The translations under genes were made by a program, and so were the position numbers. The notes under the pieces were generated by a model, which was not told the DNA's origin, ran no database searches, and worked only from the letters and a program-made list of their open reading frames with translations. 64,000 bases of DNA from Sipunculus nudus (Eukaryota > Annelida > Sipuncula > Golfingiida > Sipunculidae), in NCBI GenBank assembly GCA_026874595.1, contig CM049306.1, positions 84,782,142 through 84,846,141 of the forward strand, read 5' to 3'. Positions 12,490 through 24,459 of the stretch are shown piece after piece (position 1 is the stretch's first letter; each line of letters starts with the position of its first letter).

Positions 12490-15000
12490 TAGAGACCAGT
12501 AGGGGGTGCTGCAGAAGTAACAACCCCTTGTAAAGTGACAACTTAACTTCAAATTATATCATGTAACTTGAATTTTCGTGTTTTAGCGTACAATATGCCA
12601 ACCCGTCTGCCTTACATACTGACTCTTTCTCTCATCTCTGAAAAACTCTAAATGTTAGACAGTGAACTACCGTATTATACTATATTAGTCTAAAGGCCAT
12701 TTGCAGGGAACAAGGAAATGTTATACTGTTAACTCAATACATAACAAAACAACATTCTCATCACCGGTATTAAACACATGCAGGGACGGACAAGGGATGT
12801 TGGAAAAGAATGGGGTCGTTTGGTAGTAACAGAAATTTGCATATTAAGTTGTTTTTTTAGGAAAGGCTTATATAACAGGAAGCGGTAATCATGAACGTGT
12901 AAAATGAAATAAATTAAGTCTCACCATAATTTTCACCCGGATTCTATCCATTGTTCATGTCTACTTTTATAATTATAGATCACGGTTTTTTTATCCGTAC
13001 AGTGTCATAATCTGATATTGACCTATCATCATTACATTAACCACACACAACCAGCTTTATCCTTAATAAACTCGGGGTGTTCTAGATTACTCAAGATACC
13101 GCACAGACATACTTCCCTGTTCGGAGGCAATCACCATGGTTATAGACAACATTACATCTGATACATGCAATTCAAGTTGCTTAATTCTAGGATGCGCGGT
13201 GTACAGTAAAGACACTATGCCACGTCTCTTACTTAATTTAGGTAAGTGTTAACACATATTTTGATACGTACATCATTATTTAAACCCTGCATTGTAATTT
13301 GTCAGCGGACAATTGCAGAGCTACATCGAGAAAAAGCACTCGGAGAGCGTTGACAACAAAGCTATTCCGTTTCTCCAAAAGATCTCTTTAATATATCTCG
13401 CCTTACTGTAGATAAAATAACGAAACTGACTTGACAGGTCGTAAAAGACTATGCACATGAAATATTTTAGTTCAAGCCGAGAAAAAATGAGTCACCAGCT
13501 CGATTTTTGCATCACACCTGTGCATATTGTAAGCGCGTAAATCTTTCAACCCGTTTAGAAATTTACACTAACATTAGTGAATGTCGACCGTCTCGAACTC
13601 GCCCGCGACAGACAAATTACCCAAACTGCACAGAGTCGGACTCACAGGGTGACTCTGCTGGTTAGGGTTTATGGGCATTGAAATTCAAACCCACAGTGCA
13701 CCGAGCCTTCTACATAGCCAGCGGCGTAGGTATAAAAGTTGTGAAAAGGGTAGTGTAGTCAGTTCAAATATACGTTGGATAAGAATTGTGTCAAGGCAAT
13801 ATTCATGATCATGGTTGCTTTTTTAACTACTTCTCGGAAAAAGTTATATTTTCTAAGCATTCGCATATAAAATGTAAACTTAAGGTGTTTCCTTTGACAG
13901 CTGAGATAAGTAGTCCGTGCTGTCCCACAGCTCTTAACTGGATGAGGTTCGTTGTGAGTTGAAGCGACCTCTGGCGGACTGGTGAAAAATTGCCCTGTTT
14001 CGCAACGGTGAGAAGTACTTAAAAAAATTCCCGGATCTGGAAGGTTATCAGATTACGTCCAAATATAGCGAATTGATCCATGGATGGGACTCTTATCCTC
14101 CGAAGAAGTTTATAAGAATCCGTTCACAACGGTGTGGGTGAGGTTGTCAGCTGACAAACCAACCAACCAACAAAACTCCAACAAAAATAATCAGGCTATT
14201 TGGTGAGATGAAATTAGACTAGGGTTAAATCCAGGCCGACAGTATGTTCAGCGTGCTGTTTTCCGGGTTTTAATTAATTTTACAGGTTACTGGAGATATG
14301 GTAACAGAGTGGTCAACGCGTTCGGTATTGCTTATGTATTAACGCCACTAATGCTACCACCTGGACATACTTGTACCATTGATGTACGTTCAAAGTAAGA
14401 CACTTAACATTGTATTGATAGAACGGTAACTAGATAATGGTACCTCAGCTTTACAGGGCCCTGCATTGACCAACTTTTTAATTATTTATTACTTACCATT
14501 GGTCACGTAGTGCACGTAGCAATGTGACATTCAGCTAAATAGAGGGATTGTTTGCTTGTACCTATATTATTATTCAGGGTTAGCCATCGATTCAGTGCAC
14601 CCAAGCCGTGCTCCGCCATGTCAGTTTCATCATATGATTGTTGTCAGGGCCACAGAGGATTCGCGTGCGTTCATTATACCTCCGCGGGTTGCGAAGATAT
14701 TATAATATATATTATACTATATGTTTCCTTCGGTCCGTTGGTTCCTTTGTCTTTTGAACAGATATGATAGCATTTTTAGGAGGCTAAGATGTCACCCAAG
14801 GGACAGTCTATCATTTTTTAGAAATTTGGATCATCATCAATATATTTGTTCTCATGTAAAGGATTCTTTTTTATTGTCACACAAGGTGGTTCCTTAGTCC
14901 CAAATTTTAAGTCGCCATTTAGAGGAATAAGGGCTAGTGGTCGCTCTTTCATCACTGGCAGAGAACTGAAGCATGACACTGCGTATAAACATAGCTGGTT
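12490..15000. other. No recognisable feature
   Basis: Intronic sequence. An acceptor-like 'tattattattcag' near 14577 opens a 54-residue frame, but no donor or family resemblance follows, so I do not call an exon. Confidence 0.4.
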
Positions 15001-15019
15001 GGGGGGGGGGGGGGGGGGG
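15001..15019 (+). repeat. Poly-G run (G19)
   Basis: Nineteen consecutive G, with no MITE ends recognised around them. Confidence 0.95.
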
Positions 15020-15940
15020 CAACATGATTTCCATATAACAAGGTCATGTCTGTCATATCAAACATGACATAGAACTTCAATATTATACTAAGCATTATTG
15101 CAATTAATTAAGGCCCCTTGTTTCACACGTCAGTCATAGTAATTATACGCACCTTTAAATTGTGACAGGTCAGGTACCAGATACACTTAATTTGCCAGAC
15201 ACTCGCACCATCTCAGACGCAATTTTCTGAACCTGACAATTCCACGCGTCAGGACATTAATAACATGTCTGAGTATTCATAAATATATGATTTTTTATAA
15301 GTAATCTTGGACATGAGACATCCGTAGTTCGTATCCTTGGGTGCATGTCACCTTGGCATTACCTGGCACGGTGCCAGAAGAGGAATCACCTGATTGTCAC
15401 CTTAGACGGGCGGGGGGAATTCCCCTGAGCTAGTGAGGCTTATTGACTTGACGCGCTAATGGCGAGCTTGTTTTGATGCCGGGTTCCACGGCCCGCTCGC
15501 TGCCATGCCCCATTCGAGTGTTTTTGGCTTATGCCTCTTACCTACTGATATACATGGCCTTTAGCAAGGTTCACAAATTCTCGAACTTGCGGGCCACCAA
15601 AATGGTCTTGCTGGATTTAAATTCATGCTGTCCGTGGCAGAGACAGAAAAATTAACTGCAATAGGACACGATCAGACGACATCTTATATATAGCAGCACG
15701 CCTGTTACCGTCAGAAATATCTGTATATATAGGTTATAAGACATACCGGAAATTTGCCAAATATAGGACGGTCCCCGCTGTTTTGGAGGTTGAAAGGCTT
15801 CAACTTCATACCTTGAACGATGCCGTTTTTATCATATAAGCTTGAGCCTTCAGTAACTATATCCAAAGATAATTCAATATAATTATAGACATTTACATGT
15901 TCCCAATTTGAATATCACATCTTATTTTAATTATAAGTAG
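15020..15940. other. No recognisable feature
   Basis: Intronic sequence without supported ORF or repeat. Confidence 0.4.
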
Positions 15941-16006
15941 TGTTATTATATATATATATATACATATATGAAAACAATATTAATAATATAACCAGTGTGT
16001 CATTAT

Positions 16007-16010
<4 letters not shown>

Positions 16011-16061
<51 letters not shown>
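16011..16061. repeat. (TA)n microsatellite
   Basis: A TA tract of about 50 bp. A shorter interrupted TA tract lies at about 15947-15968. Confidence 0.95.
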
Positions 16062-16063
<2 letters not shown>

Positions 16064-16770
16064 CATTTGCATTTGAATGCAGAGTATGAAACATCTGAAT
16101 GATTTTCAAATGCAAATGCAATTCACAAAATGATCTCTTGTATCAAATGGAACAATATACTTCAATAATATATTCTACCATTCTGCCAACTGTAATGGGC
16201 ATCTTATGTAAATTGTTACACGCATGCAGTGCTCTGGTGTGAGGCTGGACATTCCTGTTGATGGAACGTGCTGCTGCACAATTTAAATATTTATATTATA
16301 TTTATATTTATGTTTATGTTACATATTTTTTTAGCTGATGCTTTTATTCAAAACTGTTTTAATTTGTAAACAAAATATTGAATTTGCTGATGTACACCAG
16401 ATATAATGGGCACCTAATGTAAATAGTTACTGATGCTGTTATGTGAACTCGGTCATCCCTGTGGGAATAACATAGTGGTGCATAATTTTCAATAATCCAT
16501 TAAATATCTTGATACAATACACTTTTAATACATATTCAAGGCAAAAATAAACAAAAGCTTATTTTTCTTTTTAGTAAATCTATGTTGTGAATATATCAAT
16601 AAAATTCAGGAAAGCCGACTCTACTTGTATTTTTTTAACCAAAAAGTTCAAAAAAATTCAAATGCAAAATACATTTGTAAGTGCATTTGCAAATGCATTT
16701 GCATTTGAATTTGATATCTTTTATTGCATTTGATTAATTTGATGCATTTGCATGTAAATGGGCCATGTTG
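16062..16770. repeat. Octamer-rich element between two AT tracts
   Basis: Both ends are built from ATTTGCAT. A perfect 15-bp inverted repeat lies at 16063-16077 and 16105-16119 (27-bp loop). The first arm recurs directly at 16695-16709, next to the perfect palindrome gcatttgcaaatgc at 16683-16696. ATTTGCAT or its complement occurs at 16065, 16110, 16697 and 16746. In the middle, 16192-16290 ('taatgggcatcttatgtaaat') and 16399-16495 ('taatgggcacctaatgtaaat') form an imperfect direct duplication about 207 bp apart. No coding potential. Confidence 0.6.
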
Positions 16771-16772
16771 CA

Positions 16773-16838
16773 TATATGTATATATATACACATATATATA
16801 TATATATATATCCACATATATATATATACACACACGAC
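16773..16838. repeat. Interrupted (TA)n/(CA)n tract
   Basis: TA dinucleotides broken by ACAC and CCAC, closing the octamer-rich element on its right. Confidence 0.9.
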
Positions 16839-16839
16839 A

Positions 16840-19085
16840 TTCATTCTATTTATCAATTCCATTCAACAAATTAAATGGATTAGTAGACGAAATGTAAAAA
16901 GACCACTTCGAAATGGACTAGTAGAAAGATTGTACTGAGAGCACAACGTGAGGAGTGTACCACGGGCGAGCTTTTTCTGGACCAGCCAGAGCTGGTAAGC
17001 AATCGTGTATACTCAGGAGGCCTTCAGAGTACAGATGTTGATGGTGTGGCGAATAACTACTTGTTTGTCTAAATGTTTTCGGGATGTTTCCCCGCCATGT
17101 TGTTTGATTTACCCCCTGGACACGTATATAAATTAGCGTCTCAATACCGTCCCGGTGGCTAACAGCCATTCAATCTTACGTTTATATGTTACCCTGACTG
17201 TTACCTGGGAAATAATAACCACCCAAACATCAAAGCGACACCTGCCGGTTGTTTTAATGCTCTTGGTTTGTGATTTCTGATTACTTGTGCCACAGCATGT
17301 TAAAAGGCAGGAAACTGGGTCAAAATAAAGAAAAATAGGAAATTAACAACAGCTCCGGAACTCAGGCATGCCCTGCGTTAGATGCTTTAGCTATTCAGAC
17401 CCCCCTACAGGTGCGCTTGACATTTAGGAACACCAGTCTTACACCACGTATTTTTACATTTTCATATCTGATACAACTGACATACACATTTTTTTAACAT
17501 GTCTGGCACAGCAGAAAACTTCCCGAGCTTCTGTAGTTTCACTAGATATTTTGTTGAAAATCACCAAAAATCCCTTATCCCCTTTTTTGCCAGCAAATAA
17601 AAATTTGAGAATCTTAATTAATCAGATCCCGCATCATTCAGAAAACATAGAATGCCGGCTATTTGATCCAGGCATGTAACCAAATTTTGCTGAACTTTAT
17701 TTAAAATTGCTGGCAAAGTCCGTTGGCCTAGCATTAATTTCGAGCCGTGGGTAAAATGTATAAAAGTGGAAGTACGAGGATTAATGTACTTGAATATGGA
17801 GCATGCGCAAGCCGCGAAGTTTAATTCTCTGTATACCTGTTGTATCACACGGGCTTTATATCTCCGATTTTCTATGGTTAATGGTTCTGTGTGTGAGTAA
17901 ACAGTCCACGTGTGTCTTTTTACCATGACAATGCGTTACCGCGCGACAATTCCCAAACTGGGAGAGGAAACACCTGCTGGAAAAAATCTTAAATTGTGAA
18001 GTTGCGCGGTACGGTCACTAGGCGGCGTGTGCGCTTTGTTTTGGGCCACTGATCGCGCCCGAGTATTTTCCAGTTGTGTACAGGAGGAAAAAAACGGTTT
18101 TAGACATATACCGTTATATTTTTAGATGAATAATCTATATTTCATGTATATTCAATATCCCCGCTATGTGAATATATGTCCCTTTAATATAATCTTGCTC
18201 TTGGGAATACGTTCATTATACTGTTGTATTTATCTGTCTATAATACATTAGCCCTAATGTCTAACTATGTAACCCTTTATCCTGTAATAATCACCAAGTA
18301 TTATTTTCATTTTTTTTAAAAAACCCCGCTTTATTTATGAACAGTAAAATGGAAACAGATGGCCCTTTCTTCCCGACTTATTTGTACGGCTAATCTTCTG
18401 ATAACCCATAACATCTTTTTTTATGATTTGTATTGTTCTTTCGGTCTCCCGGGCTAAGAGCAGCACGTTTTACAGTTCATTATGAATTATTTATAATCAG
18501 CCAATATGGCCCACTAGTCTTGAGTCTTCGGGTTTGCCGAGGGACGTGTATTTATTATGTTGTTACAGAGATCATTCTTCTCTATTACATGCAAAATGTT
18601 TAACATCCATATGACGTATAGTATAGTGAGAAATTATTCTTCAAATACTTTAAATATTATCAAGAATAAACGACAAATGATTACAAGAAATAAATTTAAA
18701 GAATGGGTTCGTTGATTTATGGTACCAAGTAAATGATGTAGACTGGTGCTCCGTCCCCTATTTGTTTTTCTAACAGGCCTGCCTTGTTGCGCCATTGCTA
18801 TCGATCGGGTTTTACGAATACAAATACACAGTGGGGTCATTTGTCAGTCTGCAGGGCCCAGTTAAGCACACTTACTTGAACATCGTATAGGAAAGATATT
18901 TTTTTTGTCTCCTGTAACAAAGCAGAGGTAAATTTCGGTCATTTGTTTCTTGTACACGGATGCTGGTGTCACGATGGATGCTAAATGTCGACACAGATGC
19001 CTGTAATATATAATTAAATATTTTCATTCCCCGGTACGATTTTTGCTTTAGACTATTCTGTTAATTATATCCAAATCTTATGTTT
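16840..19085. other. No recognisable feature
   Basis: Intronic. The longest frame is a minus-strand ORF of 102 codons at 17618-17926 with no recognised domain and no splice signals. Confidence 0.35.
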
Positions 19086-19089
19086 TCCC

Positions 19090-19530
19090 TATAATTTAGT
19101 ATATGAATTTAATATGGGTAGTTATATGATTCATATATATGTTCTTTCCGAAATATAGTGTTCGTATATTCTTTAATATGTGACTCAATCGAGGTTCTTA
19201 AAAGTATCTTTTTCATCATTTATCACATGAATTAAACATGAGTGGGTGCATGGTTCAATTTATTTTCAAAATATAGATAATCTTCCACTTATTAATACAT
19301 AATTTAATACATCGACGGGTGCATGAGTAAATTAATTTTCAAATTATATTATCATCTCCTACTCAGAAATACCCAGTGGGTGCATAGATTAATTAACTTT
19401 CCCATTCCTTAATATATGGAATATAAGTCGGCTGGAGCTTGCTTTGGTTAATTTCTCATAGTCTTAAAGCTTCCGTAATCCTTCAATAGTTTAATTATAT
19501 GTCAGTGGGTGTATGATTCGTGGTCTTTAA
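19090..19530 (+). repeat. Degenerate minisatellite, unit about 75-95 bp
   Basis: The phrases 'gtgggtgcatg', 'tttaatac/atatg' and 'attaattttc' recur near 19235, 19315, 19375 and 19505, with a weaker unit near 19110 ('gggtagttatatgattcat'). Units are diverged, so the array is old. Confidence 0.55.
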
Positions 19531-19777
19531 TTAATCATGTACTTATATCGGAGGTTCGCGCTGCTCTATGTGGTCCCCACGTTTGATCGTGACAGCGTGA
19601 CATTCTGTTAATCAATGTCCTCAACAGGGAGCTTTAATGAGGGGATGTCCAGTCCTGAGGACACAATCACATGACCGTGAGCGGTAAAGAAGACAGCTGA
19701 ACGAGGAGACAAAGCAGAACGCGGAAAATTGTTCATTCCGGATGTAGCGATTTCAGATAACCCCCCGCTACAGATGA

Positions 19778-19791
19778 CCCCCCCCCCCCCC
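19778..19791. repeat. Poly-C run
   Basis: About 14 consecutive C in otherwise unremarkable intronic sequence. Confidence 0.9.
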
Positions 19792-19799
19792 GCCGGACT

Positions 19800-21391
19800 T
19801 AAGATTGCATTCACATAACCAATGGCACGATGAAACCGGTTTAAATTTACTCAAGGGGTAACTTAAAATACATTTCATCCTACCTTCCACGATATATGAC
19901 CCTAAACAAATGTCTCAATGTATATTTACTTAAATATATTGCAGAATTTTTTCCCTGGATTTCACGACATTATGCGACATATAACATATTATAAGTCATA
20001 AGCATTTATCGCGTAGGTTAATTAACGAGGGGTATTCTGAACAGTGACGGGGTAGCCTGCAACCAGGTACACTTACCCATAGGGATAATTTGAAATCGAT
20101 TTCAGATTACCTGGGGTTGGGGATAACCTTAAATGGAGGTGGCTTGAAGTCTTTACATCAGGCCCTTGTTAGTTCGTACATATAAAACCGGGTCACTGGC
20201 ATTAAACTTAGTCTCTACACAGTTAGCATGTCAGTCTGAATACCATTACATGTCTGGGGCATCGGTCGGAATGGGCAAGTGTGGTAAAATGATAATATAT
20301 CACTCTAGAGGCGTTAATGAAACCAGATCGCCAAGTGCTTTTCACTATTGTCATAAACGTTGTTACTGTACCCGCAAATGAGGCTATCATTTATTTGAAT
20401 GTGTGAGTGGATTATAAAGTTACACTCAACAATCTTATTTCGCGTCAAACGGGTTTTCTTGGTTGTAGACAAACAACAAATAACATACGCTATTGTAATG
20501 TTCCATTGCCGTCTTGTATGGTTTATATGGGTCTTTTTATAAATTATGAAGAATTTGTTTGCGTATTGTTTAGACAACTGCCGCACAATTTTAACACTGA
20601 AGGAATCACTAAATCTGGGATAAATGATACTTTTTTTGCCTGTAAGTTAATTTGCAGGATCCGTGTACCTGATTGCATTACCATTAACCACACTTTTCGT
20701 AATATTTAAAAGGCTGAATAAATGGAAAATGAGGTTATCCTTATGTATGAAGATATGTATTGTACAGCAAATGAAAGATGCATTCATTTCTGGCTATCAC
20801 TTGCGCACAACTTCACATGTTGTGTAAGAGTTCTTTTATGAATATTGTTGCCGCCAAATATCTCCTTCACACAGTTCAAGCATGTGATCATCACCTTTCA
20901 CCGTGCAGAACCTAAACAGTCATCTTAAGTAATATGCTGATGTAACATATCCATCACAAAACGCAAGTCAGCTTTAGTTCTCTCTTTCCTTACTACATAC
21001 AATGAACGAAAATTTACATTTTATCATTTCCATGACTGTATATTTTATATTCTTTTCTTCCGTTTTCAATGAAGCTAAGATATTAGTAACATATCGATTT
21101 GTATGGAAATATCATGGAAACCTTCTTTTCAGCAAGTTTGAATGTTGGCGTATCAGTCTTTAAGGCCGTTAAGTTGGATAAGTAGTTAACTACGTGGCTT
21201 TTTTATATTCTCTGGTAGACGTGATGCCTACAAATCTTACATTCAGAAAATGAAAGTCTTTAAGATTTAAATAGAGTTTTTTATGGAGGCCGCCCAGACG
21301 TGGCGTTTCGTCACGATTATCCACGCCGCTTGCCACCACGGCTGATGATGTAAACCTCTGATTTACCGTGGCGGTAATTTCTTTTTTTCAG
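19800..21391. other. 3' part of putative intron 1
   Basis: Two overlapping ORFs of 90-100 codons on opposite strands (20314-20709) show no recognised domain or splice signals. The 60 bp before 21391 end in the T-rich tract of the exon 2 acceptor. Confidence 0.4.
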
Positions 21392-21456
21392 GTCGACGCG
21401 GAAACGCTGACGGAAGTGACAAGTTGAGGAAGAACCTATTGACAGTTCCTGGACAG
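21392..21456 (+). CDS. Exon 2 of the long-intron gene
   Basis: A 65-nt exon between acceptor ctttttttcag and donor CAG/gtaggt. In the frame set by exon 1 it reads RRGNADGSDKLRKNLLTV followed by PGQ: 2 bases complete the exon 1 codon, then 21 codons, leaving in phase 0. Of the other frames, one contains an early stop (CGC TGA). The peptide is basic and hydrophilic with no recognised domain. Both splice sites are strong and the phase joins both exon 1 and the exon at 58428, which is the main reason to believe it. Confidence 0.6.
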
Positions 21457-23848
21457 GTAGGTGTTTTTATGTCTTTGAAATAATGTTCTACCTCGGACCC
21501 CTTTTTCATATTTGCACTTACAGTAACCCAGACTTTGTTCATTACTAAAATGGATCCACAATCCATCGGGTGAGAGCTTGATTCCAATTTTGTGAAGTGC
21601 CTTCATCTTAGCTGTATAGAGAAGGGTATCAGACAGAGAACACACTTCACTTTGTACAAGCTAATCTTGAGTCTGACGCCGCCAGCCTGATCCGCTATGT
21701 TTGCACGGTGAATCAGCAAACTTAATTGAATCTGATTCATATTTGATTCGCTTATATGAAAAGGCCATTTCTTCATTTATTATGGATATGAACGAAGGAT
21801 TTGATATCTTTCTTGTATCATGATCGCAGTGGGTCTGGTTTGACATCTAGTTTTCCTCTATCGGAACTAAGTCGCCCCCAGGTTTATTGGCGACCCATAT
21901 CACAAAATATGAAGCTCATATATCAGAAAGCTGGATTGTTCCAGAAAAAGACCAGCATTTAGCGTCTGCAGCATGTTTTTCACGTTAAATCAAGTGCACT
22001 GGCATATCGTAGTCTCCTTGGTCAGCTAGTCTATTACGTGTTAGCTAAAGGCGTGTTCAAAAGATATCCTACTACAATTCGGTGAGGAGGGCGCGGTCAT
22101 ATCCTGAGTGTTCCCTCGGCTTCTACTTGGCAGATACTGGTCTAGTGGCCACCAATCCCTCCCGCAGATGTACTCCCGCCTCACTACTGTTCTCAGAGTA
22201 CTTGTATTTCCGTGCATTTAACTAAGCCTGACCTTGCAAAATATTCGTAACAGCTTATGGGGCTTCCCTTTTGCGTACAGACTAAAAACCCGGATGTTGC
22301 ATCTCGCTTGACGGAAATAAAGGTAACCGCTACTATATATGATTCCTGGCCACGCAGCTTCATATCCAAGAAGGCGGTTCAGCTGAAATACGTAACTAAG
22401 ATTAAAGGGGCAAAATCACCTGACCTTTATACACTTAAGGTAATACCTTGGAGCTTTTATAAAAAAAATAGGCCGTGGATATCACCGAATACAGGCTGCT
22501 TGTTTTTTTATAATAAGAGGTTTACAATATGTGAGGGCCCACCAAAATAATCAAAACAAATTCAACAAGGGCATCTGACGGCAAGTCAGATAAGCCAGAT
22601 ATTTGCAAATGGCGTTTTGCAACAAGTGACCTTTCTAACTCCGCATACATGCAACCTTCCACCTTAGGTTACATTTTTTCCTCACTTGTCAACATTGCTG
22701 TGTTTACAGACCTGTTGATAAATAAGTTCACACATCCTTCAAAAAGGTCTTATAAGAACTTTTCACAACTAAAATTACCCAAAGAACATTAATATAAACA
22801 CACTGGAAGCCAGAAATCACATAACTTTCTTTTCAAAAGGCAGGTGAAGGGGCATCTTTAAGCACATTGGTGATTTATTAGTGGCAGAATTATATAACGA
22901 ATACATATTTGATAATACAGTTATATCAGATTTATTTTTTTTGTGATGCGAAGTGGCAAAAGGGCAAATCAAACCTTAAAATATCTGTAAAATAAGAAAT
23001 CATTTTCCGACGGTTAAAGAAAACCATTTCAGTAATAATCAAGAATACGACGGATCTTTATTGCGATGCTAATAAATGCGAGCTCAAATCGAAAAAGCGC
23101 GATATGTATAAATATCAGTTTTCTGCCATGCAGCAAGTGCATGTTGCATACGACTGAAGGTCTGGTAATAAAATAATATTGATCTTAAATACGATGCGAC
23201 AAAACGAGGGAAAACAGGTTGCCTTGGGATAATCATGAATAAATATCAGTAAACTATTGTTGTAAACTCGAGAAACTTTTGTCTACATTTCACCATGTCG
23301 AGACCAGATGGTAACCCACTGAGCTGGAAGATATACCAGCAAGGTGGTGATGGGGCCCACAAATAGCATGGGCATGTTTATAATTAAATACGGCCAGCCC
23401 GGAAAATTACAACGTATGCATGGATTTTAAAGCCAGCGGGTGGCCCTACCGTCAGAGGGATCGCTATAGCCGCCTGCATCTATCTGTATGATAACAACCG
23501 TGGCAGCTGGATGCCTCGGGGTTCTCCAATCTTAGCGAGGTGTGGCTCTCTTCCGCTAGTGTCTCTCTGTTCTGGTGGGTGTGTAACAATGGACCAGGCC
23601 AGATTGACAGGTGAAGCGCCTTGCGTCTAAAAAGAAACCTAAGTGGTACCACTGTTTCAACATGCCGAGTGGAACCAACGGCCCCGATGGTCAGGAACTA
23701 CCCCACTTAAGATTAAAACCGAGCAGTGCCCGCAACTGATAGTTAGATGCCGCGGGTATTTGCTACTGATCTGTAAATAAGGAGAACGTGGATGGATCAC
23801 TGTGCGTGTAGTTAAGCAGGCTGGTTATTGGGATGGACAGAGGTCATT
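21457..23848 (+). other. Intron / region before the alternative exon
   Basis: Mostly unassigned. The 97-codon ORF at 22257-22550 has no recognised domain. From about 23280 base composition is more GC-rich, which fits a 5' UTR or promoter for the ATG at 23849. Confidence 0.35.
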
Positions 23849-23944
23849 ATGTCGGTCCGGCGCCAACAGTGGCGCAGCAACATACAGGCCATGCGTGGCC
23901 TGTCCCTGGATTCTTCTAACTTCCCGGTGGACAGACCCAGACTG
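23849..23944 (+). CDS. Alternative first exon or cassette exon
   Basis: From the ATG the frame reads MSVRRQQWRSNIQAMRG, then LSLDSSNFPVDRPRL, 32 codons ending exactly at a good donor (CTG/gtaggt). It leaves in phase 0, so it joins in frame to the exon at 58428. It could be an alternative first exon; the GC-richer 23.3-23.85 kb would then be promoter and 5' UTR. It could instead be a phase 0/0 cassette using an acceptor after 'gatggacagag' (GTC at 23843), but no pyrimidine tract precedes that, so I favour a first exon. The peptide is basic and polar; family not recognised. Confidence 0.5.
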
Positions 23945-24417
23945 GTAGGTCAATGTTTATAAACATACAATTTTTTCTTCAAATTTAATCATCTTTAAAT
24001 TTATTATTTTCCGCTTGATAAATTGTTATATATGTTCCTCTTATGCACATAAGCAAGGTGTATCGGAGGCGAATAATCCAGGTATTTTAACCACTTTGTT
24101 TCGTTAAAACATGCAAAATGAGTTCCTGCAGGAAAATACAATTATTATGGCTAATATCCATACATAGTATTTTATAGGAACTCCGTATAGATACCTTAGC
24201 GACTAGTGTTAAATGTTTGATGTTGCCTATCGGACAGAGTTAATTGTGATGTTAGTGGAATGCAATTTCATTCCACAGAAGATTAAATAAAAGATTCGGT
24301 TATACATTAAAAAGTGCAGTTCACCTTTTTTTCTGGAAGGATACTGGGTATTTATCAACGACTTTGTTTTCCTGAAGAGTAAAGTTCATTAAGAGATCTT
24401 TCTGTTTTCGATATATG

Positions 24418-24420
<3 letters not shown>

Positions 24421-24457
<37 letters not shown>
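24421..24457 (+). repeat. (GA)n microsatellite
   Basis: About 18 GA units, uninterrupted. Confidence 0.95.

Positions 24458-24459
<2 letters not shown>

Larger units (their letters stand above)
7712..21391 (+). other. Putative intron 1 (about 13.7 kb)
   Basis: It runs from gtaagt at 7712 to an acceptor with a T-rich tract (ctttttttcag) ending at 21391. The interior is almost entirely repeats and unassignable AT-rich sequence, listed separately. No other convincing exon was found inside. Confidence 0.4.

Noticed and set aside
14552-14767. Exon after 'tattattattcag'
   Set aside because: No donor, no recognised product, and the pyrimidine tract is poor.
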